Source: a virus
Strand: one strand, 5' to 3'
IMG/VR virus record: IMGVR_UViG_3300037246_000566
Coordinates: 1 to 48,094 of that record
Length of the DNA stretch: 48,094 nucleotides
Positions 15,099-24,218 of this stretch are shown piece by piece. Every line of letters starts with the position of its first letter. The first letter of the stretch is position 1. The position numbers and the translations under genes were made by a program. The notes beneath the pieces are model-generated. The model searched no databases. It was not told the DNA's origin and worked only from the letters and a program-made list of their open reading frames with translations.

Positions 15099-16978
15099 AG
15101 ATTCTTTCCGCTAAGTTCAAGAACCTGTTTTCGATTGGCGAGGTACAGCTTAATCTATCTAAGCGGGGTCTGGTACTGATTACTGGCGAGTCCTTGGACG
15201 AGGGCGGGGCAAATGGCTCTGGTAAGTCTTCCATCTCCTCAAAGGGAATCGTGTGGTGCCTTTTCGGCACTACCACGGGCGGAATTCGAGCTGGGAACGT
15301 AGTCAACAGGCACGGCGGGAAGTCTGCTATAGGTGAGGTTGAATTCGCTGATTCTAGTGGAAATAAGTGGCTTGTAAGGCGACAGCGCCCCCAGAAGCTG
15401 GAACTGTTCAAGAACGGGGAGGACGTAAGTTCGAAAAGCACAACCGAGACTCAAGGCGCCATCAATTCTGCAATTGGCATGGATCTTGCGACCTTTGTTC
15501 AGACATGTCACTTCGGGCAGGGCCGACAGCAGTCATACGCAGGACTAACCGCTAAAGATCAAAAGGCGCTGCTGGAGCAGATCCTTCCAATGGAGGAAAT
15601 TGATGCGTGGGCTCAATACGCCGCCGCTCAGGCCAAAGTCCTAAAGGACAAGAAGCAGACCGCACACACGGAAGAGGTACGCTGTCACGGGGTGGTCACA
15701 GAACGCCAAGAGCAGCTCAGAACACTCAAGCTTAGTTACGAGGCTTTCGACATCGAGAAGCAGAAGCGAATAGCCGATCTACGTTACATGAAGGACGTTG
15801 CCGAGCAGAAGCTAAACGAAAAGCAGAAACGGCTAGACTGGATGCGCGAACAGGTAGGCAAGATTGACATGGACACCCTGTCTGCGGAGCAGCTCGTACT
15901 AGACGATAGCAGCGAACGAGCGGAGCAGGTTAAAGCGCTCACGCACCTGAAGCTACAAGAGGCTAGCAATTCAAAGAGTCAATGGGATAAGGAGGAGTAT
16001 GACCTCCAGAGAGAAATTGATAAGTTGAAAGGGAGTCTTATCTGCCCCACCTGTAATCGTGATTACGGACCTCAGCAAAAGACCATTGTTAATGACGCGG
16101 TTACTCTCCTTGAAAGGGCGCGAGCAGGCGCAATTGATAAGCTAGCGGAGGCCAATAGCGCTCTAAACTATCACTTTGATCAACATGAGGAAGCCTCCCG
16201 CTCTAAGGAGAGAATTGAGAATGAGTTCGCAGCGGTCACCCGCAAACTGGAGGAGGTGGTACACAACGGCCAAGTAATTGAAAGACTTGAAAGAGAGATC
16301 AGTGATGAAGTGCTGCCGATCAACATTCGGATTGATGAGGCTGAGAAGGAAGTGAATCCTTACATAAACTACGCGGAGAGTCAAGAAGCTGGGCTGGAGG
16401 AGGCGATTGAGGCGTGGTCCGGAGCCCAGGAAGCACTATCGAGGATCAATGCCGAGATCACTCACGTCCAGTATTGGGAGCGTGTGTATTCCAAGGAGCT
16501 GAAGCTTAAGATGTTCGAAGAGTGCTGCGGTTTCCTCGACAGCGCAACAGCTCGCCATCTTAAGGGGCTCCGCAACGAGCAGTTCTTGGTAAAATTCAGC
16601 ACCATCAAGCGTCTAGCCAACGGTGAGACAAAGGATGAGTTTGCTGTGACAGTCGAATCAGTGACCGGCGGCGGGAATTTTGAGTCACTTTCTGGAGGTG
16701 AGCAGCAGATGGTTTCTCTGGCTATCGGGCTGGCTCTCGCGGACCTAGCTTCGTGCAAGGCAGCGGCTAAGCCGGAGTTCATGATTTTGGACGAGCCCTT
16801 CAGCGAATTGGACGAACGAAACAGTGAGGCAATTGTTGATTACCTCACGGGAGATTTTGGAAGTGATAAGGACACCCTACTACTAATTTCAAATGAAGCA
16901 TCACTTCAGGGGCTGATCCCGGAGCGGATTCACGTAATCAAGCAAGGGGGCATTACTAATTGTGAGCGCATCCACTGA
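15095..16978 (+). CDS. sbcC: SbcC/Rad50-like (T4 gp46-like) ATPase subunit
   Basis: 627 aa. Walker A GANGSGKS (residues 38-45), two long coiled-coil arms, zinc hook CPTC (C317, C320) near the middle, ABC signature LSGGEQQ (532-538) and Walker B FMILDEPFSELDE (D566, E567). Shorter than bacterial SbcC (~1000 aa) because of short arms, as in T4 gp46. Partner of the SbcD-like protein upstream. Confidence 0.88.
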   Translation: MKILSAKFKNLFSIGEVQLNLSKRGLVLITGESLDEGGANGSGKSSISSKGIVWCLFGTTTGGIRAGNVVNRHGGKSAIGEVEFADSSGNKWLVRRQRPQKLELFKNGEDVSSKSTTETQGAINSAIGMDLATFVQTCHFGQGRQQSYAGLTAKDQKALLEQILPMEEIDAWAQYAAAQAKVLKDKKQTAHTEEVRCHGVVTERQEQLRTLKLSYEAFDIEKQKRIADLRYMKDVAEQKLNEKQKRLDWMREQVGKIDMDTLSAEQLVLDDSSERAEQVKALTHLKLQEASNSKSQWDKEEYDLQREIDKLKGSLICPTCNRDYGPQQKTIVNDAVTLLERARAGAIDKLAEANSALNYHFDQHEEASRSKERIENEFAAVTRKLEEVVHNGQVIERLEREISDEVLPINIRIDEAEKEVNPYINYAESQEAGLEEAIEAWSGAQEALSRINAEITHVQYWERVYSKELKLKMFEECCGFLDSATARHLKGLRNEQFLVKFSTIKRLANGETKDEFAVTVESVTGGGNFESLSGGEQQMVSLAIGLALADLASCKAAAKPEFMILDEPFSELDERNSEAIVDYLTGDFGSDKDTLLLISNEASLQGLIPERIHVIKQGGITNCERIH

Positions 16979-17654
16979 ATTTCAGCGAAACCGTATCGAG
17001 GAGATTTTCGACTACGGCCTAGACACAGAGCACTTCACAATCTATCTACAGGGCGTTGATGATCAAACCTTTGATAGCGTAGAAGATGTTGAGGAACCTG
17101 GGGTCGAGTACCGCATGGCTAATCGGTTTATCCGGGGCCTGGACGTTCTAAGCGGAATGGATTCCAGCCAACCCATCACGGTGTCCATGAAAACGTGTGG
17201 AGGTAGTTGGCAGGAGGGGATGGCTATCTATGACGCAATTTTAGCTACTACCAATCCCATCACCGTCGTGAGTTACACCTGGGCTCGATCAATGTCCTCA
17301 ATCATCATGCAGGCCGCTAACAAGCGTGTCCTTATGCCGCATTCGACCTTCATGATTCACATGGGCACAATGGCGACTAGCGGTACTTGGAAGCAGGCAT
17401 ACACAGACATGGCGTTCAGTGAGCGCACCATAGATGAAATGTTAAATGTCTATATCGACCGTATGAAAATGGGAGGAAAGGCTAGGAGCTGGTCGCGTAA
17501 GCGCATCAAGGAATGGTTGATGAATGAGATGGACAAAAGCGAAGAGGTGAACTTTACAGCCACGGAGGCAGTTAAGTGGGGATTCGCCGATGAGATTTTC
17601 ACGGATTGGGGCTCGGTGACGGACTATACAACGGAGCAAAAGGAGTTCAAGTGA
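16962..17654 (+). CDS. ClpP-like serine protease
   Basis: 230 aa from GTG 16962, overlapping SbcC by 17 bases. ClpP/crotonase fold signatures: MKTCGGSWQEGMAIYDAI (oxyanion glycines), WARSMSS with nucleophile Ser110 in the usual x-S-M context, and FMIHMG with His133. In phages such proteins are often prohead proteases, but here it sits in the recombination cluster far from capsid genes, so proteolysis of host or phage proteins is also possible. No ClpX-like partner is seen in the window. Confidence 0.8.
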   Translation: MSASTEFQRNRIEEIFDYGLDTEHFTIYLQGVDDQTFDSVEDVEEPGVEYRMANRFIRGLDVLSGMDSSQPITVSMKTCGGSWQEGMAIYDAILATTNPITVVSYTWARSMSSIIMQAANKRVLMPHSTFMIHMGTMATSGTWKQAYTDMAFSERTIDEMLNVYIDRMKMGGKARSWSRKRIKEWLMNEMDKSEEVNFTATEAVKWGFADEIFTDWGSVTDYTTEQKEFK

Positions 17655-17875
17655 TTGACCTTCTAGGCCACTTCTTCTACGTATGGATCCTGCTGGGGGT
17701 GGTTCTACTAAGCAGTAAGAACAAGTGGGGTTGGGCGTGTCGGCTCGTAGGCGAAGTTGGGTGGGTGGTACTAGGATTCATGATGAACATGTCGTCTATT
17801 TGGGCCTGGGGCTTTGCATTTGTGTTCATTGATATTTGTGCATTTATAGGCTGGAGGAGACATGATAATGAGTGA
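17651..17875 (+). CDS. Hypothetical membrane protein, tryptophan-rich
   Basis: 74 aa from GTG 17651 with AAAAGGAG six bases upstream, overlapping the protease stop. Two to three hydrophobic segments (residues ~3-20, 28-45, 47-67) with many Trp. An upstream in-frame ATG at 17606 lacks a ribosome site. No family recognised. Confidence 0.58.
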   Translation: MIDLLGHFFYVWILLGVVLLSSKNKWGWACRLVGEVGWVVLGFMMNMSSIWAWGFAFVFIDICAFIGWRRHDNE

Positions 17876-18140
17876 ACACCAAATAACTTGGGAGGTACAG
17901 GTTAGAGAGTATAAGATGGACTGGATAACAGTTAAAATTCTCGACACAATACCAAATCAAGTTGAAATCAAAGACCTTCTAGGCAGCTATGTAGTTGAGG
18001 AACTATCCTTCTGGAAGCATGTTCGAAATTTTGATGTGCAGGTACTAAAAGTAGAACGTCAGAAAGCTTATGACATTACTGTGCCCAGCGAAGAAGTGAA
18101 GAAGCTTGCTGACACCTACGTAGACGAGGTAATGAATTGA
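17862..18140 (+). CDS. Hypothetical protein
   Basis: 92 aa. GGAGGAGA precedes two in-frame ATGs (17862 and 17868); the second has the better spacing. Mixed alpha/beta composition, acidic, no motif recognised. Overlaps neighbours by 14 and 4 bases. Confidence 0.6.
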   Translation: MIMSEHQITWEVQVREYKMDWITVKILDTIPNQVEIKDLLGSYVVEELSFWKHVRNFDVQVLKVERQKAYDITVPSEEVKKLADTYVDEVMN

Positions 18141-18556
18141 CACTACAGTACGATAACATCGAGCGGTTCAAGTACCGGCTAACCGCGGACTTCAAATTTA
18201 CTCTTCCGGGTGAGTTCCCGAAGATGACGTACCCCCTACACCAACCCGACGAATGGATTAGATACGATGATGAGTCTGGGACCTTATACTACGAGGAAGG
18301 ATATTGCTGGGATGGGAGCAGCGGACCCACCGTTGACTCCAAGCAGTGCCATCTTGCAGGACTCATCCACGATGCCGGATACCAGCTCCTACGTGAGGGG
18401 GTGTTCGGTGCGCGCACCGAAAAGCAGAAAGCCCGTGAGTTCTTCGATAATCTGTACTATATCCTATGTATTGCTGGCGGTATGGGGAGAAAACGGGCGT
18501 GGCTCCGGTGGAAGGCGCTTAGGCTCCTTGGAAAGAAAGCCGCCAATGCCTATTAA
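18137..18556 (+). CDS. DUF1353-like protein
   Basis: 139 aa from a TTG start in the previous stop (TTGA), with GAGG upstream. The segment GYCWDGSSGPTVDSKQCHLA followed by GLIHDAGYQLL follows the DUF1353 pattern (W/F-x-D-G-x-S-x-P ... HD-x-L/G-Y), a family common in phages with unknown function. A basic C-terminal helix follows. Confidence 0.6.
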   Translation: MTLQYDNIERFKYRLTADFKFTLPGEFPKMTYPLHQPDEWIRYDDESGTLYYEEGYCWDGSSGPTVDSKQCHLAGLIHDAGYQLLREGVFGARTEKQKAREFFDNLYYILCIAGGMGRKRAWLRWKALRLLGKKAANAY

Positions 18557-18956
18557 TACCTCAAGCGCTAAGGCGAAGGGCCGGCGCCTACAGAATTACG
18601 TGAGGGATCGGATACTTGAAGTATTCCCTTGGCTAGGTGAGGGGGATGTGGATTCCTGCTCGATGGGTAGCTCCGGTATCGATGTACCTATGTCGCCTAT
18701 AGCGCGTAGGACATTCCCGGTGTCAATTGAATGCAAGAAGACGAAGAAGACGCCTTCAATTGCGGAGCTAAACCAGAGCCGGGCCAACGCTTACGGAACG
18801 ACTTTGCCGGTTGTGATATGGTGTCCGCACGGGGTAGGTCACAAGAAGAGTATGTTGATGTGTGACTTTGATGACTTCTTGGCATGGTATGAAAACATTG
18901 CGGGTGAGAGATTGGCTAACCTTCGGGAGCAGGAGGCGCAGAATGTACGAAACTAG
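18546..18956 (+). CDS. PD-(D/E)XK nuclease, Holliday-junction-resolvase-like
   Basis: 136 aa from ATG 18546. The pattern AKGRRLQNYVRD (alpha-1 Glu/Arg region), SSGIDVPMSP (catalytic Asp), and VSIECKKTKK (E-x-K) forms the PD-(D/E)XK core, followed by the Q-S-R-A-N helix and a WCPHG strand. Phage relatives are often annotated as resolvase-like nucleases; a role in resolving branched replication intermediates fits the neighbouring recombination genes. The long upstream open frame inside the DUF1353 gene has no ribosome site. Confidence 0.66.
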   Translation: MPINTSSAKAKGRRLQNYVRDRILEVFPWLGEGDVDSCSMGSSGIDVPMSPIARRTFPVSIECKKTKKTPSIAELNQSRANAYGTTLPVVIWCPHGVGHKKSMLMCDFDDFLAWYENIAGERLANLREQEAQNVRN

Positions 18957-19161
18957 ATTGCAAGCGGCTAAGAAAGTGTTAGCTGAAGCGGGATTCATTC
19001 ACTTCAATGAACTTAGAGTGTCTCCGGCTCTGTGGCGGGAAATGATTGGCGATGACATCCTGGGTGTAACAGACCCCTTGGTCTGGGAACTCACGGCGGT
19101 GATCGAAGATAAACGACTACAAAGTAGTGATTTCGTGTTTGTTCCGGGGGCTCAATTCTAA
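18943..19161 (+). CDS. Hypothetical protein
   Basis: 72 aa from ATG 18943, with AGGAGG seven bases upstream; earlier in-frame ATGs lie within the nuclease gene and lack ribosome sites. Composition is mixed with a helix LQAAKKVLAEAGF and a C-terminal beta segment FVFVPG. Ends directly before the next ATG. Family unknown. Confidence 0.58.
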   Translation: MYETRLQAAKKVLAEAGFIHFNELRVSPALWREMIGDDILGVTDPLVWELTAVIEDKRLQSSDFVFVPGAQF

Positions 19162-20673
19162 ATGGATATCGTATGCCAGCACTGCCAATCCGGGGACATT
19201 CAGCGCCGCGGTTTTAGGGGAGACAAGCAGCGGTGTTTATGCAACAATTGCTCTAAATGGTTTGTGATTGAGCTTGACCTACCTCCGATAGAGGATACGC
19301 TCCCGGAAGAATATGGAGAGTTGGTTAATCTGAAAGGGAACGACAGATTCATCATCACCTCAGCTCAAAATAACACGCCGGTCGATACCAATTTTTGGAA
19401 ATCACTGCTCGCCTGGGCGGACTATTTCAGCGCTCAGATTCTGGTCATTCCTATGCTATATAAGGTAAGACCTGAGACTGAAATCTGGTGGGCGCCTGAG
19501 GTGGTTCCGTTTCTTATCAATGAGGAGATCAAGTTAGCTAAAGGCGTGCGGGTCTTCGGAGATCTACCGATTAGCGCTACCGCCGTCAATCCGCTCGCCG
19601 GGCTTGAAAGTCTTAGTCAGGGTGACTCGGCAATTTTCGGGCACACGCAAATTCAAATGAGGACTGTGGCTACCCCGCAGAATCGGCTGCCAAAGATTCT
19701 ACAGACAACGGGTACAACCACGTTAAAGAACTATAAGCGAGGTAAGGCGGGCAAGAAAGGCAGCTTCCACCACAGTCTAGGCGCGGCTATCGTGGAGTTG
19801 AACGACGGTATATTCTTCATCAGGGGCATCACCGGCAACTCCAATAGTGAGTTTTACGATCTTGACTTGCATTGCACTCCTCGTGGGGTCAAGAAGATCA
19901 AGCAGATCGAAGGAATCGTAGTCGGCGATGAGCACGAGCAGTGGAATTGTCCCGAGGTTCGAGCGGCTACTTTTGATGATGAGGATTCCATTGTAAACAC
20001 GCTGAAGCCTAAGCTCATCATTCGACATGATGTGACGGACTCCTACTCCATTTCACATCATCACAAGAACAGCCCATCAATCCAGTACCAAAAGCATCTC
20101 ACCGGTATGAACAATCTAAGAGCTGAGCTGGACGCGACAGCTAGATTTCTTGAAGAAACTACGCCCAAGTTCGCGCGTAGTGTAATCGTCCCGTCAAACC
20201 ATCACGACCATATCAGTCGGTGGCTAGAGGAGATAGACTGGAAAGCTGAGCCGTGGAACGCGGAGATCTATCACGACATGTGGGCCGCGTGGTTGAAGGC
20301 TATCCGCGAGGATGAGTCGCATCATCCGTATACGGCATGGCTTAGGAAGAATTGTAAGGCTGACTTAATCCTTCTCACACAGGACTACCCGTTTATCATT
20401 AAGGACATTCACATTGGATTTCATGGAGATCGTGGGGCTAACGGAGCCCGCGGGTCGCTGACTGGTTGGGCGAAGATTGGCACAAAGGTCATCGTCGGCC
20501 ACACCCATAGTCCGGGAATAGAGAAAGGAGCATACATGGTCGGCACAAGCAGTCTGCTGAGCCTGCAGTACACTCATGGTCCGTCAAGTTGGATGAATAC
20601 TCATTGTTTGATTCTACCCGACGGCAAACGACAACTTATACACATCATCGACGGTGAATGGAGGAAATCATGA
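19162..20673 (+). CDS. Zinc-ribbon metallophosphoesterase-like protein (T5 A1-like?)
   Basis: 503 aa. The N-terminus is a four-Cys ribbon CQHCQSGDIQRRGFRG ... CNNC (C5, C8, C27, C30), like transposase-type zinc ribbons. The body shows scattered calcineurin-like signatures: VVGDEHEQW, PSNHHDHISRWL in place of GNHD, FHGDRGANG and VIVGHTHSPG. This combination recalls the T5 A1 DNA-transfer/host DNA degradation family, but I rely on motif memory only. It lies between a nuclease and a nucleotide enzyme, supporting a nucleic-acid role. Alternative: an uncharacterised phosphodiesterase. Confidence 0.5.
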   Translation: MDIVCQHCQSGDIQRRGFRGDKQRCLCNNCSKWFVIELDLPPIEDTLPEEYGELVNLKGNDRFIITSAQNNTPVDTNFWKSLLAWADYFSAQILVIPMLYKVRPETEIWWAPEVVPFLINEEIKLAKGVRVFGDLPISATAVNPLAGLESLSQGDSAIFGHTQIQMRTVATPQNRLPKILQTTGTTTLKNYKRGKAGKKGSFHHSLGAAIVELNDGIFFIRGITGNSNSEFYDLDLHCTPRGVKKIKQIEGIVVGDEHEQWNCPEVRAATFDDEDSIVNTLKPKLIIRHDVTDSYSISHHHKNSPSIQYQKHLTGMNNLRAELDATARFLEETTPKFARSVIVPSNHHDHISRWLEEIDWKAEPWNAEIYHDMWAAWLKAIREDESHHPYTAWLRKNCKADLILLTQDYPFIIKDIHIGFHGDRGANGARGSLTGWAKIGTKVIVGHTHSPGIEKGAYMVGTSSLLSLQYTHGPSSWMNTHCLILPDGKRQLIHIIDGEWRKS

Positions 20674-21644
20674 GAACTGGATTTTCGTATGACGATGTTT
20701 GTATGGTGCCTAAATACAACAACATCCCAAGTAGGAATGATGAAAGCATGGACTTTTCCACGAAACTCTCTAAGGATTTCAAAATTAGTATTCCCATTCT
20801 TGCTGCGAACATGGATACCGTCATCAACGCCGAGCTGGGAAAAGTGCTTCAGAGCTACGGAAGTGTCCCCATTCTTCATCGCTTTCACAAGGATACATCA
20901 GTGCTCCTTGATGAAATTGAGGTGCTGGGCGGGGATTACTTCATGTCTTGCGGGGTAAATGACCTTGATAGTGTGGAGAGAGTCAGGACCGATGCTTCGC
21001 ACAACCCGATTGGAGTATGCGTGGACATTGCACATGGACACTCCTTGGCGGTAAAAATGGCGATCAAGTGCCTCCGAGCCGATTTCCCTCAAATTGAGAT
21101 CATCGCCGGGAACGTGTGTACCCCACAAGCTTTTCACGATCTAGTGAATTGGGGCGCAGACGCGGTGAAGGTGGGCATTGGACCGGGGGAGGTATGCACG
21201 ACACGAAAGGTCACCCCGTTCGGAGTCCCGCAATTTACCGCAATTCAAGACTGTTCGCGGATCAGTCAAGAACTTCAAACACCGATGATCGCAGATGGAG
21301 GTATCCGAGGAGCGCGGGAGATTGTGCTAGCTCTCGCAGCCGGAGCAAGCAGCGTCATGATTGGAGGGCTCTTCGCTCGCACGAAAGAATCCGCATGTGG
21401 GCAAGTCTACCGAGGACAGGCCAGTAGAGATTTTCAAGAGGACTTCTACGGAGGCATGAAGCCCGGTACAGTGCCTGAGGGAACAACCGTAGAGGTTGAC
21501 CTCAAAGCCTTCCAGCCTCACGCAAAGGAAGTAATTGAAGAACTACTAGGAGGAATGCGGACTGGTTTTACATACGGAGGCTCCAATTCAATCGAGGAGC
21601 TTCAACGCAAGGCTGAGTTCATGCGAAAGACTGAGGGGTATTAA
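20670..21644 (+). CDS. IMP dehydrogenase / GMP reductase family enzyme
   Basis: 324 aa from ATG 20670, which has GGAGGAAA upstream and overlaps the previous stop; ATG 20658 lies before that ribosome site. TIM-barrel motifs: [32 protein letters not shown] with catalytic Cys176, [28 protein letters not shown] domains are absent, as in GMP reductase (~345 aa) and some short IMPDHs. The flap region VPEGTTVEV and YGG ... GG-MRTGFTY resembles both families, so NAD-dependent GMP synthesis versus NADPH-dependent GMP reduction to IMP cannot be decided here. Either would alter the guanine pool for phage DNA synthesis. Confidence 0.85.
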   Translation: MRTGFSYDDVCMVPKYNNIPSRNDESMDFSTKLSKDFKISIPILAANMDTVINAELGKVLQSYGSVPILHRFHKDTSVLLDEIEVLGGDYFMSCGVNDLDSVERVRTDASHNPIGVCVDIAHGHSLAVKMAIKCLRADFPQIEIIAGNVCTPQAFHDLVNWGADAVKVGIGPGEVCTTRKVTPFGVPQFTAIQDCSRISQELQTPMIADGGIRGAREIVLALAAGASSVMIGGLFARTKESACGQVYRGQASRDFQEDFYGGMKPGTVPEGTTVEVDLKAFQPHAKEVIEELLGGMRTGFTYGGSNSIEELQRKAEFMRKTEGY

Positions 21645-21809
21645 ATGGAACACGACAACGACAGGCAGTACAACAGCAGGGAGTATTGTCCGAACGATCC
21701 GAAGGGGCATACATTCACACTGCCGTTTGCGTGGAATGCTGCTAATAGTGGTAACAATCCAACTTGTCATTGTGGTTTTGTGGACCACACGCGCGAGGAG
21801 GGGAAATGA
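21645..21809 (+). CDS. Small hypothetical protein with Cys/His residues
   Basis: 54 aa, MEHDNDRQYNSREYCPNDPK start, with a C-terminal CHCGFVDH segment that may bind a metal. It begins one base after the previous stop and overlaps the ribonucleotide reductase start by ATGA. Its own ribosome site is weak (GAGGGG). Family unknown. Confidence 0.5.
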   Translation: MEHDNDRQYNSREYCPNDPKGHTFTLPFAWNAANSGNNPTCHCGFVDHTREEGK

Positions 21810-23791
21810 AGAGGGACAACATTGAGTTCCGCCTGACAGATAACTTCATGAAGAAGTACAAACGGAAGAAGGTTGATTTCGGACCGCTTGGCTACTTTGT
21901 TCACAAGCGGACCTACGCTCGTGACCTGGGGGGTGGGAAGACCGAGGAGTGGTATCAGACGATCCAGCGCGTAGTGGAGGGCTGCTTCCTTATCCAGAAG
22001 AGACATTGTGCGGATTGGAACTTGCCGTGGTCTGAGCGTCGGGCTCAAAGATCAGCACAGACTATGTATGACTTGATCTTTAACATGAAGTTCCTACCTC
22101 CTGGCCGCGGTCTATGGTCGATGGGCACGGACTTCGTATTCGATAGAGGGTCGGCATGCCTACAGAATTGCGGGTTCACATCTACGGCAGATATCGATCA
22201 AGATCTCTCTGGGCCGTTCGTATGGCTCATGGACATGTCTCTTGTAGGAGTTGGTGTAGGGTTTGACACGGACGGAGCCTCCAAGGGAGTTTATCTAAAG
22301 GAGCCTCGCAAGGACCCGAATACTCACGTAATCGAGGACTCACGGGAAGGCTGGATTCGTGCGTTCCAGCGCGTTCTAGACGCCTTCTCAGGCAGAGACA
22401 CGATGCCGGCTAAGTTCGACTTCAGCGAAATCCGCCCGGCGGGTTCACCCATTCGCGGAGCGGGTGGCATTGCTCCCGGTCCTGCACCTCTAGAGAAGCT
22501 TCTCCACAGAACATACATGAGGTGCAATTTATATCTGGCTGCGGACAAATCGGTAGATTCCACGTTCATCACGGACATTATGAACTTTGCGGGCGCTGCT
22601 ATAGTGGCCGGAGGAATTCGTCGCGTCGCGGAGATCGCCTTCGGGGCTCCGGACGACATTGAGTTCTTGGATCTAAAGAATCCATTGGCTATTAAGAACG
22701 ATGATCTTGCAAGATGGGCCTCAAACAACTCCGTAATTGCAAAAAAGGGCATGGACTATTCTGAGATTGCCGCCCGCGCAGTGGTCAACGGGGAGCCGGG
22801 TCTTTTCTGGCTGGAGAACGCTAAGGCGTTCGGAAGGATGAAAGACGGCAAGAATGGACACGATCACCGAGCCAAGGGTTGCAACCCCTGTGGGGAGCAA
22901 ACGCTTGAAGATCGGGAACTATGCAACCTAGTAGAGACATTTCCGAGCCGTCACAATTCCAAGGAAGACTACCTGCTGACGCTGAAGTACGCCTACATGT
23001 ACGCCAAAACAGTGACGTTGCTCTCAACCCATGACGCTCGCACGAACGCTGTGTTGTTCCGTAATCGACGCATCGGCCTGAGTCAGAGCGGTATCATTGA
23101 GCAAATCAATAAGGTAGGCTTCCGTGAGCACCTCCAATGGTGCGAGGATGGGTACCAGCGAATCAAACACTGGGATTCAGTCTATTCTGACTGGTTCTGC
23201 ATTCCCAGGAGCCGGAAAACTACATCGATTAAACCCTCCGGCACCGTAAGTTTGCTCCCCGGCGTGCCTCCCGGGATTCATTTCCCGCACTCCGAGTATT
23301 ACATCCGGAGAGTTCAGGTGAGCAAGAATAGCCCTCTCGTCAAGATTATGAGGAAGGCGGGTTACAAGCTTGAAGATTGCATCTACGCAGACGATACAAT
23401 TGTAATCGACTTTCCCGTGCATGAACACTTCTTTTCTAGGAGCAAGGACGAGGTTTCCATGTGGGAACAGTTCGAACTTGCCGCCGCCATGCAGAGAAAA
23501 TGGGCAGACAATCAGGTCAGTATCACGATCACGATCCGCCCTAACGAAGAACAGGATCTGGTTCATGCTCTGTCCATGTACGAGAATCGGCTCAAATCCG
23601 TATCCTTTCTACCCCTACGTGGCGATAAGGTGTACGAGCAAGCTCCCTACGAGAAGATTACCGAGGCTGCTTACGAGAGGATGATTGCAAAGCTCAAGCC
23701 GGTGCGCTATGATGTCACCGACGCAGAAGATCGCATCACGACTCAGGGTTGTGACGGCGATAGCTGCGAATTGATCCTCCCGGAGAATTAA
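21806..23791 (+). CDS. nrdJ: Class II (adenosylcobalamin-dependent) ribonucleotide reductase
   Basis: 661 aa from ATG 21806 with GAGGAGGGG upstream. PPGRGLWSMGTD, LQNCGFTS (C122, partner in substrate reduction), LVGVGVGFDTDGA, NPCGEQ with the radical Cys362, SIKPSGTVSLLPG and a C-terminal redox pair C649/C654 (GCDGDSC) match monomeric RTPR-type class II enzymes. It reduces ribonucleotides to deoxyribonucleotides using vitamin B12, independent of oxygen. The host must supply cobalamin. Directly followed by deoxyribosyltransferase-like and thymidylate synthase genes. Confidence 0.9.
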   Translation: MKRDNIEFRLTDNFMKKYKRKKVDFGPLGYFVHKRTYARDLGGGKTEEWYQTIQRVVEGCFLIQKRHCADWNLPWSERRAQRSAQTMYDLIFNMKFLPPGRGLWSMGTDFVFDRGSACLQNCGFTSTADIDQDLSGPFVWLMDMSLVGVGVGFDTDGASKGVYLKEPRKDPNTHVIEDSREGWIRAFQRVLDAFSGRDTMPAKFDFSEIRPAGSPIRGAGGIAPGPAPLEKLLHRTYMRCNLYLAADKSVDSTFITDIMNFAGAAIVAGGIRRVAEIAFGAPDDIEFLDLKNPLAIKNDDLARWASNNSVIAKKGMDYSEIAARAVVNGEPGLFWLENAKAFGRMKDGKNGHDHRAKGCNPCGEQTLEDRELCNLVETFPSRHNSKEDYLLTLKYAYMYAKTVTLLSTHDARTNAVLFRNRRIGLSQSGIIEQINKVGFREHLQWCEDGYQRIKHWDSVYSDWFCIPRSRKTTSIKPSGTVSLLPGVPPGIHFPHSEYYIRRVQVSKNSPLVKIMRKAGYKLEDCIYADDTIVIDFPVHEHFFSRSKDEVSMWEQFELAAAMQRKWADNQVSITITIRPNEEQDLVHALSMYENRLKSVSFLPLRGDKVYEQAPYEKITEAAYERMIAKLKPVRYDVTDAEDRITTQGCDGDSCELILPEN

Positions 23792-23792
23792 A

Positions 23793-24218
23793 ATGAAGTC
23801 CATTTATTTGATCGGATCTCTAAGAAACGAGAAAGTTCCTGAGACGGCGAACATATTAGAAGCTGAAGGGTTTGAAGCATTTGATTCATGGTTCAGTCCA
23901 GGCCCAGAAGCAGATGATTTTTGGCGCAAATATGAAAAAGCACGGGGGCGAACTTATGCGCAGGCGTTAAAGAGCTACGCCGGTCAACACGTTTTCGAAT
24001 TTGATAAATATCATATAGACCGTTGCGATATTGGCGTACTATTAATGCCCGCTGGGAAATCAGGCCACTTAGAATTCGGATACATGCTCGGAACAGGGAA
24101 ACCGGGGTTCATTCTCTTCGAAGAAGAACCTGAGCGCTGGGACGTAATGTACCAATTCGCTACAGGAATCTTCTTCAGTCTTGAGGATCTTCTAAAGGAA
24201 CTGGAGAACTTAAAATGA
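23793..24218 (+). CDS. Nucleoside 2-deoxyribosyltransferase-like protein
   Basis: 141 aa. The opening IYLIGSLRN, the [20 protein letters not shown] segment, the [20 protein letters not shown] core and [18 protein letters not shown] match the NDT/2'-deoxynucleoside hydrolase superfamily. Members move or remove the base of deoxynucleosides or dNMPs. In this phage it could salvage or degrade nucleotides. Start ATG 23793, end overlapping thymidylate synthase by ATGA. Confidence 0.74.
   Translation: MKSIYLIGSLRNEKVPETANILEAEGFEAFDSWFSPGPEADDFWRKYEKARGRTYAQALKSYAGQHVFEFDKYHIDRCDIGVLLMPAGKSGHLEFGYMLGTGKPGFILFEEEPERWDVMYQFATGIFFSLEDLLKELENLK

Noticed and set aside
18137-18142. TTGACA as a -35 promoter box
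   Set aside because: It is the start codon context of a gene and no TATAAT-like box lies about 17 bases downstream.
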